64,000 nt of DNA from Ktedonobacter robiniae (GCF_016587375.1 NZ_BNJG01000001.1:3788001-3852000), one strand, 5' to 3'; numbered from the stretch's first letter, positions 1 through 9,336 are shown. Translations and numbers: made by a program. Notes: generated by a model from the sequence alone, not told the origin.

Positions 1-2
1 GG

Positions 3-569
3 CAGCGCCTGGCTGTGCTGGCTGAAGCCGTCGCCAGGCGGTTACATTGTCGCGAAGAAGATATCGCGCACCTGCGCGTAGCGGCCATGCTCCATGATGT
101 GGGTAAGATTGCAGTCCCTAAGGAGATTCTCTTTAAAAAGGAGCCTCTAGACAGGTCTGAATGGAGGCAAATGAGGCAACATCCGATCATTGGCAGAGCC
201 ATTATGGCGCAGGCAGGGGGAAGCTTTTCTCTGGTGGCGTCGATTATTGGTGCGCACCACGAGCGTTGGGATGGCACTGGGTATCCAGATGGGCTGGAGC
301 GAGAGGAAATCCCTCTCCTGGCACGTATTCTCAGCGTGGTGGATGCCTATGACACGATGACCTCTGTGCGCCCTTATCATACGCCAAAGCGAGTCGATGA
401 GGCGTGTAGTGAACTGGTACAGTGTATGGGAGCACAATTTGATCCTATTGCGGTACGAGCTTTTCTAGAGGTGTTATCGCAACGCGAAACTGAGGCCTAT
501 TTGCAACATGTACGGATGAGTGAAGCGGTCAGTAGTAAGCAGAAGCAAGAGAGGGGAGGGAGCACCTAG
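3..569 (+). CDS. HD-GYP domain phosphodiesterase, 5' end outside window
   Basis: The reading frame is open to the left edge, so the start and any sensory N-terminal domain lie outside the window; 188 residues are visible. They hold the HD motif MLHDVGKIAVP, the HHERWDGTGYPDG motif that defines the HD-GYP subclass, and the trailing DAYDTMTSVRPY helix. HD-GYP proteins hydrolyse cyclic di-GMP (family knowledge), so this is probably the output domain of a cytosolic signalling protein, perhaps a response regulator. About 20 charged residues follow the domain. The gene converges on the sigma factor gene with only 25 bp between them. Confidence 0.9.
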   Translation, partial: QRLAVLAEAVARRLHCREEDIAHLRVAAMLHDVGKIAVPKEILFKKEPLDRSEWRQMRQHPIIGRAIMAQAGGSFSLVASIIGAHHERWDGTGYPDGLEREEIPLLARILSVVDAYDTMTSVRPYHTPKRVDEACSELVQCMGAQFDPIAVRAFLEVLSQRETEAYLQHVRMSEAVSSKQKQERGGST

Positions 570-594
570 CTCCCTCCCTCTCGCGAGGAAGATC

Positions 595-1779
595 TTAAGC
601 GTAATCGTGCAGCAGATGGATCTGGATGGGGTGGCGTAGCGTGCGCAACGCCTTGACTTCTATCTGTCGGATACGCTCGCGCGTCAGCTTAAAGTACGCG
701 CTTAACTCTTCGAGTGTATGGCAGTAACCATCATAGAGTCCATACCGAAGCTCGATAACCTGGCGTTCACGCTGGCTCAGTGTTTCAAGGGCGCGCGAAA
801 TATGATCGCGTAGTACCTGATGCGTGACGACTTCAGCCGGAGCCGCCGCATGCGTATCCTCAAGCATATCAGCGAGATGGTACTGTTCATCCTCAATAAG
901 TGGCGCATCCAGAGAGATGGGGGCCTCTGCGATACTTTGTAGCTCTACCACACGTTCTTTTGTTAGATTGATGGCCTGAGCGATTTCTTCGGGGAAGGGG
1001 TCGCGACCGAGATCCTGGTAAAGCTGCCGTGTGATGCGTTTCATCTTGTAGATGAGTTCAACCACGTGTACCGGCACATGAATTGTACGGGTGTGCTCGG
1101 CGACTGCGCGACTGATCGCTTGACGAATCCACCAGGTGGCATAGGTGCTAAAGCGAAAACCTCGTTGAGGGTCGAACTTCTGTACAGCGCGAATAAGGCC
1201 GAGATTGCCCTCTTGAATGAGATCGAGGAGCGATATGCCTTGATTATTATAGCGTTTTGCGATGCTTACGACGAGACGTAAATTAGCTTCGACCAGGCGT
1301 TTTTGTGCTTCCATATCACCATTGGCGACGCGCCAGGCAATAGTAAACTCCTGTTCAGATGTCAGCAGTGGGAAGCGACCGATCTCGGCCAAATATTGAC
1401 GAATGGCATTGTCGACCTCTCTATCGCTTTCTCCCTCAGTTTCAGCCTCTTCTTCCTCTTCGAAAAAGACATCGTCCTGCATTTCGTTCTGAGCTGCTTT
1501 CCCTCTGCGGCGTCGGGTTGGCCCACCTGACTCCTCATTTGAGGAATCTCCATCGAGGAAGCTTTGTTCGCTGGAGTCTTCTTTCTGCCCTGAAGTCTTG
1601 CGTGTTGAGGGGCGTCCAGGTTTGCGGCCTCGCTTGCCGCGACTCTCCGTGGTTAATTTGCTTGCACCCTGGTGTGTATGCTGACTGGCGGATAATCCTT
1701 CACCCGTCACAGAACTTTGCTCGGGAAAAGCGAGATGAACAAGTGATTCAGTCTCTTGACGTTGTGTACTGGCTACCAT
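595..1779 (-). CDS. RNA polymerase sigma-70 family factor (RpoD/SigA-like)
   Basis: 394 residues. The first ~110 are low-complexity: a basic stretch (RGKRGRKPGRPSTRK) and then an acidic run (EEEEEAE), as in many primary sigma factors. Region 1.2 (AIRQYLAEIGRFPLLT), region 2 (LVEANLRLVVSIAKRYN, LLDLIQEGNLGLIRAVQKFD, FSTYATWWIRQAISRA), region 3 and region 4 (LSQRERQVIELRYGL, LTRERIRQIE) follow. The protein directs core RNA polymerase to -35/-10 promoters. Whether it is the sole primary sigma or a group 2 paralogue cannot be told here; Ktedonobacteria often have several. Start: AAGGAG lies 7 nt before the ATG. Confidence 0.93.
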   Translation of the reverse strand: MVASTQRQETESLVHLAFPEQSSVTGEGLSASQHTHQGASKLTTESRGKRGRKPGRPSTRKTSGQKEDSSEQSFLDGDSSNEESGGPTRRRRGKAAQNEMQDDVFFEEEEEAETEGESDREVDNAIRQYLAEIGRFPLLTSEQEFTIAWRVANGDMEAQKRLVEANLRLVVSIAKRYNNQGISLLDLIQEGNLGLIRAVQKFDPQRGFRFSTYATWWIRQAISRAVAEHTRTIHVPVHVVELIYKMKRITRQLYQDLGRDPFPEEIAQAINLTKERVVELQSIAEAPISLDAPLIEDEQYHLADMLEDTHAAAPAEVVTHQVLRDHISRALETLSQRERQVIELRYGLYDGYCHTLEELSAYFKLTRERIRQIEVKALRTLRHPIQIHLLHDYA

Positions 1780-2403
1780 ATACCTACTCCTTATACCTCA
1801 AAACCCATTCCACTAATTGGTAACCGGGACTGGTGATGCATCATAGCAGCCGTTGTCCTTTTCAGGCTGCGTTTTGGTGTGTGGGCTGCATCGCCTATGC
1901 TCTTATGCGGAAACCAACCCCATTCGGGGCTGCGGCGTCACTGTCGTGACCAGCGCACCCCCATTCGGGGACCACCTAACCCCCATTCGGGGGCACAGCG
2001 GCCGCACGCTCAAGTTTCCGAATAGGCAGTATGTCCAAAAGTTTTTTAGACACATCCCCCTATCTCTCTTAGTTGCAAGATGTGTGCCAATAGTGAGGTG
2101 CGAAGATATAAAAGTGTGAATGTTTTTATAAAAATAGATGTAAAGGGGCTTTAGAAGCTACTGGAGGCTTGATTGATAATATTATATATTGGCGCCATTT
2201 AAGCGGAATGGTGCATTTAATCTCAATGGAACACACCAGAAAAAATTTACGTGTATTGTGGATATATCCACAGTTTAACTGGTGATCTATTTTACTGCGA
2301 TGCAAGGCCTCCATGCTCTCTCCATGAGAAAAAAGCCTTGAGCCACGTTTATTTGTGCTAGAGCAGACAAACAGTCGTTCGCATGCTGAAGGGGACAACT
2401 ACT
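1780..2403. other. Intergenic region between divergent genes
   Basis: No gene is supported in these 624 bases. They hold dispersed repeat copy A (1902-2025) and, at 2257-2272, a perfect 16-bp palindrome (TGTGGATATATCCACA) that reads as two overlapping DnaA-box-like sequences. The right part is AT-rich. The promoters of both flanking genes must lie here, but no clear -35/-10 pair stood out. Confidence 0.5.
1902..2025 (+). repeat. Dispersed intergenic repeat, copy A (divergent)
   Basis: This copy is bounded by GCGGAAACC on the left and CGCTCAAGTTTCCGAATA on the right. It contains three CCCCATTCGGGG-type cores (about 1918-1929, 1959-1970 and 1980-1993) and TGTCGTGACCAGCGC between two of them. 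The same ordered motifs occur at 8988-9094, 22483-22572 and 63567-63676. It has no coding potential, and its function is unknown. Confidence 0.7.
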
Positions 2404-3120
2404 GTGGGACAACGCAAAAAAAAACATACAAGGTCTCTCCCTGCTTATGCGCATCAGGCGCCTCAACCTCCTATCCAAAATTTAGCGCAGCCTCAGACGG
2501 AGGCCCAGCCGCGGCGAGCGCCTGAACAACGAATGTCACAAAGGAACAAGCTTACTGAGAATATTACGCGTCTCCCTACTCGCCCCTCGGGGCAGCCTTC
2601 TGAGCGGCGCGAGACCTCAGCTCTTTTTGTTACTGAGAGCAGCCTCCAGGCACTCTCGCTGATCCTCGCGGAGACGTCTCCTGTGTTGTCGGCTGTAAGC
2701 AGTGAACCCCCTACATTAAGCACGGATGAGTATAAACAGGCCTTAAGGCGTGAGACTCCTGTGCCCCCAGCCCTTACCCCTGCTACACCATCTGGGACTA
2801 TGCCACAAGCCGTTCGAGACGATGGACTTGCTCGGGCAACCAGTGCCGCTGCTATGCAGCCTCGGCGTGATAGACACAGCTCTCAGGCTGAACCTCTCTC
2901 GCTCTCTCGGCCCTCCTGGCCACATGCAAACGGCCCATTTAAATTTGGCTGGCGCGACGCGTTGCGCTGGTGGCTCCTCTATCCAGGACGCATGGAGTTC
3001 TTACTCTGGCTGCTTGGCTCCCTCCTCCTCACTATTGTGACTGGCGCCTTGATTGTGGCGGTGTTGTGGAGCGTGGGCTGGCTGCACCTGGCTGTATCCA
3101 CATCTCTGATCCTGAATTAG
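2404..3120 (+). CDS. Hypothetical protein with C-terminal membrane anchor
   Basis: 238 residues from GTG 2404, preferred because AAGGGG lies 9 nt before it; an in-frame ATG at 2383 has no ribosome site. The N-terminal ~190 residues are polar, rich in Pro, Gln, Ser and Arg, and predicted disordered. A tryptophan-rich juxtamembrane stretch (FGWRDALRWWLLYPGRMEF) leads into one or two hydrophobic segments (LLWLLGSLLLTIVTGALIV and beyond) at the C-terminus. This suggests a tail-anchored protein with a cytosolic disordered arm. No family is recognised. It is divergent from the sigma factor gene; a link is not shown. Confidence 0.7.
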   Translation: MGQRKKKHTRSLPAYAHQAPQPPIQNLAQPQTEAQPRRAPEQRMSQRNKLTENITRLPTRPSGQPSERRETSALFVTESSLQALSLILAETSPVLSAVSSEPPTLSTDEYKQALRRETPVPPALTPATPSGTMPQAVRDDGLARATSAAAMQPRRDRHSSQAEPLSLSRPSWPHANGPFKFGWRDALRWWLLYPGRMEFLLWLLGSLLLTIVTGALIVAVLWSVGWLHLAVSTSLILN

Positions 3121-3310
3121 AGCTTGCGTTGCTGATAAAGAGAAAGTCCCACTTATATCAGTATATGCCGGTATAAAAGCATGTATTTGTTATAATGTTT
3201 TTTGGGTTAAGTAAAGCCGAAATTTTTACCATCTATTTGTACATAGGCTGCTTGTTTTATAAGCATGGATGGGGATGTTGTAAAGTTGTAGGGAAGGTTG
3301 TTTCACGTTT

Positions 3311-4444
3311 ATGAGGATGCGTTGGAAATCTCTCTCTCGTCGTGTTTGGGGTTGGGGGTGTGGCATAGTAGGGGTCGCATTGATCCTGGCACTCGTTCCC
3401 CTTTGGCGGGCCTGGCAGGCAGAAAACAGGGCCGCAGGCGCCGCTCCCATACGTCGTAGTACATATACCACGCCTGCCGCACTCCCCTGGCGTGCCGCTT
3501 CTGATCAGAGTGGGCACATATGGGTGACGTTTCCAGGGTGTGATCCCGCTCCACGTTGCGCGCATCCCTTGCCTGGAAAGTTGGCCGCCTTTAGCCTGGC
3601 CGAGAGGCGTTGGCAGCAGACCGTGACGTTACCCCAGGGCTTTAGCCAGCCGCTCAACCTGGTGGTGGATCGGCTAGGGCGTATCTGGTTTACCATGTTT
3701 ATGACCAATGCTCTGGGGATGTATGATCCCGGGCTGAAGGTATTTAAACAGTGGTCGCTGAAGACCAGGGACGCTGGCCCGTGGGATCTTGCCATCGATA
3801 GTCAGGGGCATATCTGGTTTACCGAGCATTATGTCAATAAAATTGGCTCTTTTGATCCAACGACCTGGGAGATGGGGCGAGAGGTAGCAACGCCAGCATC
3901 TGATAGTCATCCATACGGCCTGGCTATTGATGCTCATGACACGGTATGGTTTACAGAGAATAATGATGCTGTGGCTTTGATTGCCTGTTACCACCCCAAC
4001 ACACAGGAGGGCTTACGCGAGTACCGTATTCGCTCAAGGGGAGCCTCTATGAGTGGTGTGACGCCGCATAGTATACGCGTGGCCTCGGATGGCAAAATCT
4101 GGTGGACCGAAGGCTGGGCGAGTGCTTTGGGAGTCCTGGACCCGATGCTGGCAGTGGCGGGGACCAATCAGGGAGTGAAGGAGTATTTCTATCCAGGTAT
4201 GGGGGCGACTCATACCTCGGGACTGGCCATGGGCACGCGTGGGGAGGTATACTTTACCGATTCCTTGCGAGAAACGGTAGGGGTGCGTACACCAGATGGT
4301 CACTTCGCTTTTCTGAAGCTGGCGCCGAATGCCCATCCTCATGATGGCGTGCTCCTGATTGGAGGCGAAACACTCTGTGTGCTGGAAGAGTTCGCGAACA
4401 GGCTTGAGCTGCTCGCGGTGCCTCTGAGCATAACCCATCCATAG
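3311..4444 (+). CDS. Streptogramin-lyase-like beta-propeller (Vgb family fold), membrane-anchored
   Basis: 377 residues. An N-terminal hydrophobic segment (GCGIVGVALILALVPLW, about residues 16-33) is a signal or anchor. The rest is a series of propeller blades, each with the signature G-x-IWFT...N-x-IG-x-FDP: IWFTMFMTNALGMYDP, IWFTEHYVNKIGSFDP, VWFTENNDAVALI, IWWTEGWASALGVLDP, VYFTDSLRETVGVRTP. This is the COG4257 pattern. True virginiamycin B lyases are cytosolic and shorter (about 300 residues). The anchor makes an extracytoplasmic binding or lyase role more likely than antibiotic resistance. Substrate unknown. Confidence 0.75.
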   Translation: MRMRWKSLSRRVWGWGCGIVGVALILALVPLWRAWQAENRAAGAAPIRRSTYTTPAALPWRAASDQSGHIWVTFPGCDPAPRCAHPLPGKLAAFSLAERRWQQTVTLPQGFSQPLNLVVDRLGRIWFTMFMTNALGMYDPGLKVFKQWSLKTRDAGPWDLAIDSQGHIWFTEHYVNKIGSFDPTTWEMGREVATPASDSHPYGLAIDAHDTVWFTENNDAVALIACYHPNTQEGLREYRIRSRGASMSGVTPHSIRVASDGKIWWTEGWASALGVLDPMLAVAGTNQGVKEYFYPGMGATHTSGLAMGTRGEVYFTDSLRETVGVRTPDGHFAFLKLAPNAHPHDGVLLIGGETLCVLEEFANRLELLAVPLSITHP

Positions 4445-4538
4445 GGGCTTGCTCGACTTGTCTTCCTCAAAGTGGTACAATGGCCTGCGATGAGCACAGG
4501 GGATGCACACACCGCCCAAGAAATGTAAGGAGAGTGCC

Positions 4539-6245
4539 ATGCCGCGAGGTCGGGATAAACACGAGACGCCTCAAGAGAGTATCGATAGTATTCTGCTGGC
4601 TGTGAGTAGGCGTGAAGATATCGATCATGAAACCTTGTCGCATTATTTTGATCGCTTAGATGAAGAATGGACACAAGGGGCACGTGAAAAGGTCTTGCAT
4701 CTGCTGCGGAGCCACGATGTCTCCGCGCATACCGCGGCTATTCTCATTCTCTCTGAACTGGCGACCGACTTCGATCTGGAAGAGCTTGAGGACTTTGTGA
4801 CGGATCCTACGGTCAGTGATATGGCCAAACTGGCGCTCTCGCCGATTCTAAAAGAGCTTGGCTCTGAGATGGCCGACGAAGGCCTGGTGGAATACCTCAA
4901 TGATCCAGCCGGGGCGATGTTGCGCATGCAAATGAATCTGCTAGAGCTGGTGGGGCAGAGCGAGAAGGGTGTGGAGTCGGTGCTGGAAGATGTTGCCTCC
5001 ATGCCGCTTGAACGCAAAATGGCCTTTATCAACTGGCTGGGGAACAGTAATGATCCACGAGCCGCAAAATTGCTGATCCCGTTGATGGAGAACCAGGCGG
5101 GGAAGGTTGTCCTGGCGGTACTTGAAGCCTTGGAGCAGTTGGGCGCGACCGCCGCGACCCAGACCATTCCCGCTTTAAATTACCTGGTGTCGACGACCTC
5201 TAATCGGCAGGTCAAACAACAAGCGCGGGCCGTGCTTGGGCGCTTGATGATGCATGCCTCACCAGATATCGAGATGGAAGGGAACGTGGTCGCGCTCCAG
5301 CATCTGCATCCCTACCAGGCCCGTGTCAGTTTTATCGACGGTTCGGGTGCTCAGATGGTCTTGCTGTCCTGGCGGCGTCCTGATGGACGGCTTAAGGGTG
5401 TCAATGTCTTTATCCATGACCAGTGGGGTGTGAAAGATTGCTATGGCATCGATGATATGGAGTTGGAGCGCTGGGTAGAGCTTACCAATGAAATGCAGGG
5501 CCAGGGCTTTGGGAGCTTCCATGTCTCCTTTGAGTATGGCCGTGCCCTTATTATAGAGCACCGTTCCCTATCGAAGCGCCTACGCCATAAGCTTCCCATT
5601 GCCTATAATGTCTGGCGCCCCCTGATTGAAGCACGCCCAGAGGAATACGAGGACGCGCAACATGCAGAGCAGGCTCCACCAGAGGAGGTCCTGCCCGCGG
5701 TGGTCGCGGAGCCTTTGACGCTTGACGAGAAGATGCGTGCCCTTGTCGCCAAGGGAGCGGATCTCTATAAGCTTGCCGAGTTTGCCTCCTGGATGTTTGA
5801 CCCGGTTGCACGCCTGGAGCCCTATATCAATCGCTACTGGAGCACGCACAGCGCGCAAGAGCTCCTCTTTCCCCCTACCACAAAACGCAAGCGACGCGGC
5901 GTAAGCGAGGAGCAGGAGAAGCAGGTCCAGGAAGATGTGGTACTGAACGAGGCCATCGACGAACTGATAGATGAGCAGTGGCAGACTCTCTATGAGACGC
6001 GCCTAAGAAAGCAAGCTGCACTCTTCGCCTATGCCGGGCGCAAGAAAGAGGCTCGGCTGATGAACGCAGTTGCCGCGGCCCTACATCCTGCATCGGGCCT
6101 TCCGGCGCGTGAGCAACCCTTTGTGCGGATGTTGATGAAGACCTCGATTGAGCAGGGGCCCCTGCGTATGATGGTTGAGGCCCTCGGCTCAGGCAGTGCG
6201 GAACCACTCCCAATAGCCCTCTTTGGTGATGAACCAGGCGAATAA
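4539..6245 (+). CDS. HEAT-repeat-like protein of unknown function
   Basis: 568 residues from ATG 4539, which has AAGGAG 6 nt upstream; an in-frame ATG at 4503 has no such site. Residues ~15-240 are paired helices of HEAT type (for example AAILILSELATDFDLEELEDFV and LAVLEALEQLGATAATQTIPAL). A beta-rich module follows (ARVSFIDGSGAQMVLLSWRR, FHVSFEYGRALIIEH). The C-terminal third is charged and helical and carries the basic patch KRKRRG. HEAT arrays bind proteins, so a scaffold or regulatory role is likely. It stands alone and ends at a long inverted repeat shared with the convergent oxidoreductase gene. Confidence 0.7.
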   Translation: MPRGRDKHETPQESIDSILLAVSRREDIDHETLSHYFDRLDEEWTQGAREKVLHLLRSHDVSAHTAAILILSELATDFDLEELEDFVTDPTVSDMAKLALSPILKELGSEMADEGLVEYLNDPAGAMLRMQMNLLELVGQSEKGVESVLEDVASMPLERKMAFINWLGNSNDPRAAKLLIPLMENQAGKVVLAVLEALEQLGATAATQTIPALNYLVSTTSNRQVKQQARAVLGRLMMHASPDIEMEGNVVALQHLHPYQARVSFIDGSGAQMVLLSWRRPDGRLKGVNVFIHDQWGVKDCYGIDDMELERWVELTNEMQGQGFGSFHVSFEYGRALIIEHRSLSKRLRHKLPIAYNVWRPLIEARPEEYEDAQHAEQAPPEEVLPAVVAEPLTLDEKMRALVAKGADLYKLAEFASWMFDPVARLEPYINRYWSTHSAQELLFPPTTKRKRRGVSEEQEKQVQEDVVLNEAIDELIDEQWQTLYETRLRKQAALFAYAGRKKEARLMNAVAAALHPASGLPAREQPFVRMLMKTSIEQGPLRMMVEALGSGSAEPLPIALFGDEPGE

Positions 6246-6250
6246 GTCCG

Positions 6251-6321
6251 GTTCTGATAAATGATGTGCTACGCCCTGGTTGCCGAAGACAACCAGGGCG
6301 TAGCACATCATTTATCAGAAC
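6251..6321. terminator. Long perfect inverted repeat between convergent genes
   Basis: The arms 6251-6282 and 6290-6321 are 32 bp and perfectly complementary, with a 7-nt loop (CCGAAGA). It lies 5 bp after the HEAT gene stop and 35 bp beyond the end of the opposing oxidoreductase gene, so it probably ends transcripts from both sides. A small palindrome, GCGCCGTAGGCGC, follows at once. There is no U-tract. Confidence 0.75.
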
Positions 6322-6356
6322 AAGCGCCGTAGGCGCGAGAAGTCAAGCGCTACATG

Positions 6357-7649
6357 TTAGCGCGCCGAGGCCAGGGCGGGTGCCTTCAGAAGCTCCTGGG
6401 CCGCATATTCACCGCTGTGCATGGCGCCCTGAATACTGCTGGATTTGGTATATTCACCGGCCAGATAGAGTCCTTCAATCTTTGTGCGATTGCCTGGAAG
6501 CGTGTCATAGATACCAGGCGGTTGTTCGAATTGAGAGAAAGGGACGCGATAAACGGCGAGCAACTGCCAATGAGCGAGATTGCGCTCGGGGAACCAGCTC
6601 GCAATCTCCTCGCGGCAGCGCTCGGCCAGCGTCTCATCATCCTCCGCGGGATTTCCCAGAACGGTTGCGCTCAGCAGATGCTTGCGCGGTGGAGCGTACG
6701 TTGGCGCAATGTTCGTCAGGAGGACGGCGTTGTTGACATAGGCGTGCTCATTGGCGTTCAGCAAGATTTTGCGTTGAGAGTAGAGACGTTCATCGCCCGC
6801 GAAATAGACGCAGACCGACCCGACTGTCTGAGTTGGTAGTGGCTCCTTGAGCCAGCGAGCCGCGACCGTGCTGGGGGTTGCCAGGACGACCTGCTCGGCG
6901 TGAATTTCCTCGCCATTGCTCAGGCGTACGCCATTGATACGCCCTTCGCTGATGAGTAACTCTTCGACACGTGTGTTAAAGCGGATGCTCCGTGGGGGGA
7001 GCGCGGCTGCGAGCTGCTCAGGAATACGCTGGATGCCTTCGGCGGGGAGAATGATGTCTCCTGTTGAGAGCGTCTTAAATGTGAACTGAAACATGCGTGC
7101 GCTGGTGCGCAGTGAGCGATCCAGGAAGATCCCGCCATAGAAAGGACGCGCAAAGTTTTGGATAAACTTCTTCTCCGAGAAGCCCAGGCGGCGCAAGTAG
7201 TCCTCAGTCGATTCGTCCTGTCCCTCGGGCTGCTCTTCGCCCGCGAAGATTGCGCTGGTGGACTCCCCCACGAGCTTGTTACGCAGGTAGAGTATACGCG
7301 CTTTGTCGGCTGGCGAGATCAACGGATTGAAGATGCCAGGGAGCAGAGCCTTGGGATCGCGCAGGGGATCTGAAATTTCATAGCGTTTCCCCTTTTTGAC
7401 CAGGATGGCGCCCGGCTCAAACTTGCGGATCTTGAGCCGCTCATAGTCGAGGTGACGGCTGGCTGCGGCGTACGCGGTAAACAATACCTGAAAACCACGA
7501 TCCAGGCGATAGCCATCCTCATGGTAATCTGTGCGCATGCGCCCCCCAACCTGGTCCGTAGCTTCCAGGACCAGGACGTCTTGTCCAGCCTCTACCAACT
7601 TTTTCGCGCATGTCAGTCCTGCCAGACCAGCACCGACGATGAGAATCAT
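6357..7649 (-). CDS. FAD-dependent amine-oxidase-type oxidoreductase
   Basis: 430 residues. The N-terminus is an ADP-binding fold, IVGAGLAGLTCAKKLVEAG (residues 4-22), followed by the VLEATDQVGGRMRTD motif of the amine oxidase/phytoene desaturase/protoporphyrinogen oxidase superfamily. The C-terminus has the second FAD-contact motif, LYLAGEYTKSSSIQGAMHSG. The exact substrate is not set; related proteins are annotated as carotenoid or porphyrin oxidoreductases. Its AAGGAG overlaps the stop codon of the upstream DUF1015 gene (10-nt gap), so the two form an operon and are translationally coupled. Confidence 0.88.
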   Translation of the reverse strand: MILIVGAGLAGLTCAKKLVEAGQDVLVLEATDQVGGRMRTDYHEDGYRLDRGFQVLFTAYAAASRHLDYERLKIRKFEPGAILVKKGKRYEISDPLRDPKALLPGIFNPLISPADKARILYLRNKLVGESTSAIFAGEEQPEGQDESTEDYLRRLGFSEKKFIQNFARPFYGGIFLDRSLRTSARMFQFTFKTLSTGDIILPAEGIQRIPEQLAAALPPRSIRFNTRVEELLISEGRINGVRLSNGEEIHAEQVVLATPSTVAARWLKEPLPTQTVGSVCVYFAGDERLYSQRKILLNANEHAYVNNAVLLTNIAPTYAPPRKHLLSATVLGNPAEDDETLAERCREEIASWFPERNLAHWQLLAVYRVPFSQFEQPPGIYDTLPGNRTKIEGLYLAGEYTKSSSIQGAMHSGEYAAQELLKAPALASAR

Positions 7650-7659
7650 CTTCAGCTCC

Positions 7660-8964
7660 TTACCATAATGGGTTCATCACTAGTCCAGTGATGAGCTTGG
7701 GATAGAGATAGGTGGATTTCTGCGGCATACGATCATCTGCCTGGGCTACTTCGCAAACCTGTCGCAGGGGTGTGCTATTGAGGAGCAGAGCGGCCTGCGC
7801 CTCTCCCTTTTCTACTGCAGCAAAGACGTAGTCCGCGTCATGTGAATAGCGCACATAGGTTCCCGCCGTCATATCTTCTGCACGTAACCCCAGCGTCTCC
7901 TCTAGCAAGAGGCGTTGGGCGATCGCGACATCCAGATGCTTCCAGGCCTCAGAATGCTCGCTCGTTTGCATATAGTGGCGGCCTTGCTCCGTCAAGCGCA
8001 ACAAAAGTGCCTGCTCGTTAGCGAGGATGACAAACGCAGGTTGCTCCTGCCCGGCCTTCTCCAGGTGTGCGTTTACGTCCTTGCTGGTGCGTGTCGCGAG
8101 CGCCTCTACCGTAAAGTAGCGCTTGAGCTGCTCGCCCGTGAGTTGAGCTTGCATCGTGGGCGCCAGGTTGGTGAGCAGGCGATGAGTCGGTAGAACCAGC
8201 ATGCCTGGATCGTCGACATCAATGAGCGACATCAAGGTGAAATTGGCGGCGTCGCCAGGGTGTAGCTCTTTGCGCTGCTCTTTCAGTTCGTCCCGATATG
8301 CCAGCGCTGTCTCGTAGCGATGATGTCCATCCGCTATATAGAGTTGACGCTCACTGAAGAAATCCTGGATAAGCGCAATATGCTGTTGATCTTGAATGGG
8401 ATGGAGGCGATGTTCTACGCCCTCTTCATCTTGAAACTGAATCTGAGGATGTTCGGCGTAGGTCGCGAGCAGGCGGCGCATGCGACCCTGTGGATCCTCA
8501 AACAGGCTCATAATCGGACTCAGGTTCGTCGCGCATGCGCGGTAGAGATTGAGCCGATCTGCTTTGGCCTTTTTCATCGTGTGCTCATGCGGGAGGACGA
8601 CGCGGGCGCTCCAGGGTTCAAGGCGCACACGAGCTAGCAGGCTGGTACGTGTATATACCTGGTCCGTGTGAGTAAATAGTTGCTGATAGAGGTAGTAGCA
8701 TGGCTGCTCCTCCATATGGAGCACACCCTGATTGCGCCATTCAGAAAGATAGGCCGCGGCACGTGTATAGACATTGTCTAGATCATTATCGTGATCGGTA
8801 GTCTTGCCTAGTTCCAGGCGAATAATATTATAAGGATCACGCTCATAATAGCGCGCTTGTGCCTCTGGAGTGATAATGTCATAAGGAGGAGTAACCACGC
8901 GAGCCAGGTTCGACACGCGGTCCTGTGCATAGCGTAGTCCACGCAGCGGTCGTACATCAGCCAT
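7660..8964 (-). CDS. DUF1015 family protein
   Basis: 434 residues from ATG 8964, with GGAG 9 nt upstream; an in-frame TTG 15 nt earlier is actually part of that ribosome site. The opening ADVRPLRGLRY and VVTPPYDIITPEAQ, the RDPYNIIRLELG box and the central IADGHHRYETAL motif are hallmarks of the DUF1015 family, which is widespread and of unknown biochemical role. The histidine-rich DGHHRYET segment is the most conserved and may be a ligand or active site. It is first in an operon with the FAD oxidoreductase. Dispersed repeat copy B lies immediately upstream. Confidence 0.88.
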   Translation of the reverse strand: MADVRPLRGLRYAQDRVSNLARVVTPPYDIITPEAQARYYERDPYNIIRLELGKTTDHDNDLDNVYTRAAAYLSEWRNQGVLHMEEQPCYYLYQQLFTHTDQVYTRTSLLARVRLEPWSARVVLPHEHTMKKAKADRLNLYRACATNLSPIMSLFEDPQGRMRRLLATYAEHPQIQFQDEEGVEHRLHPIQDQQHIALIQDFFSERQLYIADGHHRYETALAYRDELKEQRKELHPGDAANFTLMSLIDVDDPGMLVLPTHRLLTNLAPTMQAQLTGEQLKRYFTVEALATRTSKDVNAHLEKAGQEQPAFVILANEQALLLRLTEQGRHYMQTSEHSEAWKHLDVAIAQRLLLEETLGLRAEDMTAGTYVRYSHDADYVFAAVEKGEAQAALLLNSTPLRQVCEVAQADDRMPQKSTYLYPKLITGLVMNPLW

Positions 8965-8987
8965 AAAACGGAACTCCAATCTCTCTA

Positions 8988-9094
8988 TTTACTTCTTCTC
9001 CGAAACCCTGAGCGCGCTTGCCGTGTCACCGCTTGCCCCCGAATGGGGGAAGCTCTAGTCACGCCAGTGACGTTGGGTTTCGGAATAAGATCTT
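8988..9094 (-). repeat. Dispersed intergenic repeat, copy B
   Basis: In minus-strand orientation it starts AAGATCTTATTCCGAAA and ends TTTCGGAGAAGAAGTAAA, with CCAACGTCACTGGCGTGACT and a CCCCCATTCGGGGG core between. The ends are imperfect inverted repeats of each other, so the whole unit can fold. It is closely similar to copy C (22483-22572) and copy D (63567-63676). Confidence 0.8.
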
Positions 9095-9283
9095 ACTACC
9101 TAAAGGAAGAAGTTATGGATGTTGGCGTGTAGAAAGTGATCAATCTGCCTTGAAGATGTACCAGGAGGGTGTTCTTGACCCTGTCTGGGCTACTATATCT
9201 CTTGCTCATTGTATCACAGGGTCATCGACGGGAAGAAATGCAGCCTTTTCTGGTACAATAAGAAAAAAAGTTCAAGAAAAGGC

Positions 9284-9312
9284 TTGACAGAGGGATGAGG
9301 CTATGGTAGTAT
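9284..9312 (+). promoter_or_regulatory. Sigma-70 type promoter
   Basis: TTGACA at 9284-9289 is followed after exactly 17 bp by TAGTAT at 9307-9312, an almost consensus vegetative promoter. Transcription would begin near 9319 and run toward the pseudokinase gene at 9693. Confidence 0.65.
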
Positions 9313-9320
9313 ATCGCTTG

Positions 9321-9336
9321 TAGAACAAAGGTTCTA
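9321..9336. promoter_or_regulatory. Palindromic operator candidate (LexA-box-like)
   Basis: TAGAAC-AAAG-GTTCTA is a perfect 6-bp inverted repeat with a 4-bp spacer. It matches the GAAC-N4-GTTC core of Gram-positive type LexA boxes (established for Bacillus). It lies just after the -10 element, where a bound repressor would block initiation. The identity of the binding protein is inference. Confidence 0.45.

Noticed and set aside
1359..1823. 154-codon plus-strand frame opposite the sigma factor gene
   Set aside because: It is antisense to strongly conserved sigma coding sequence, with biased composition and no ribosome site.
3311..4444. Calling the propeller gene a streptogramin resistance lyase (vgb)
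   Set aside because: Only the fold-level blade motif is shared. The protein has a membrane anchor and is longer than Vgb, and the catalytic residues could not be placed.
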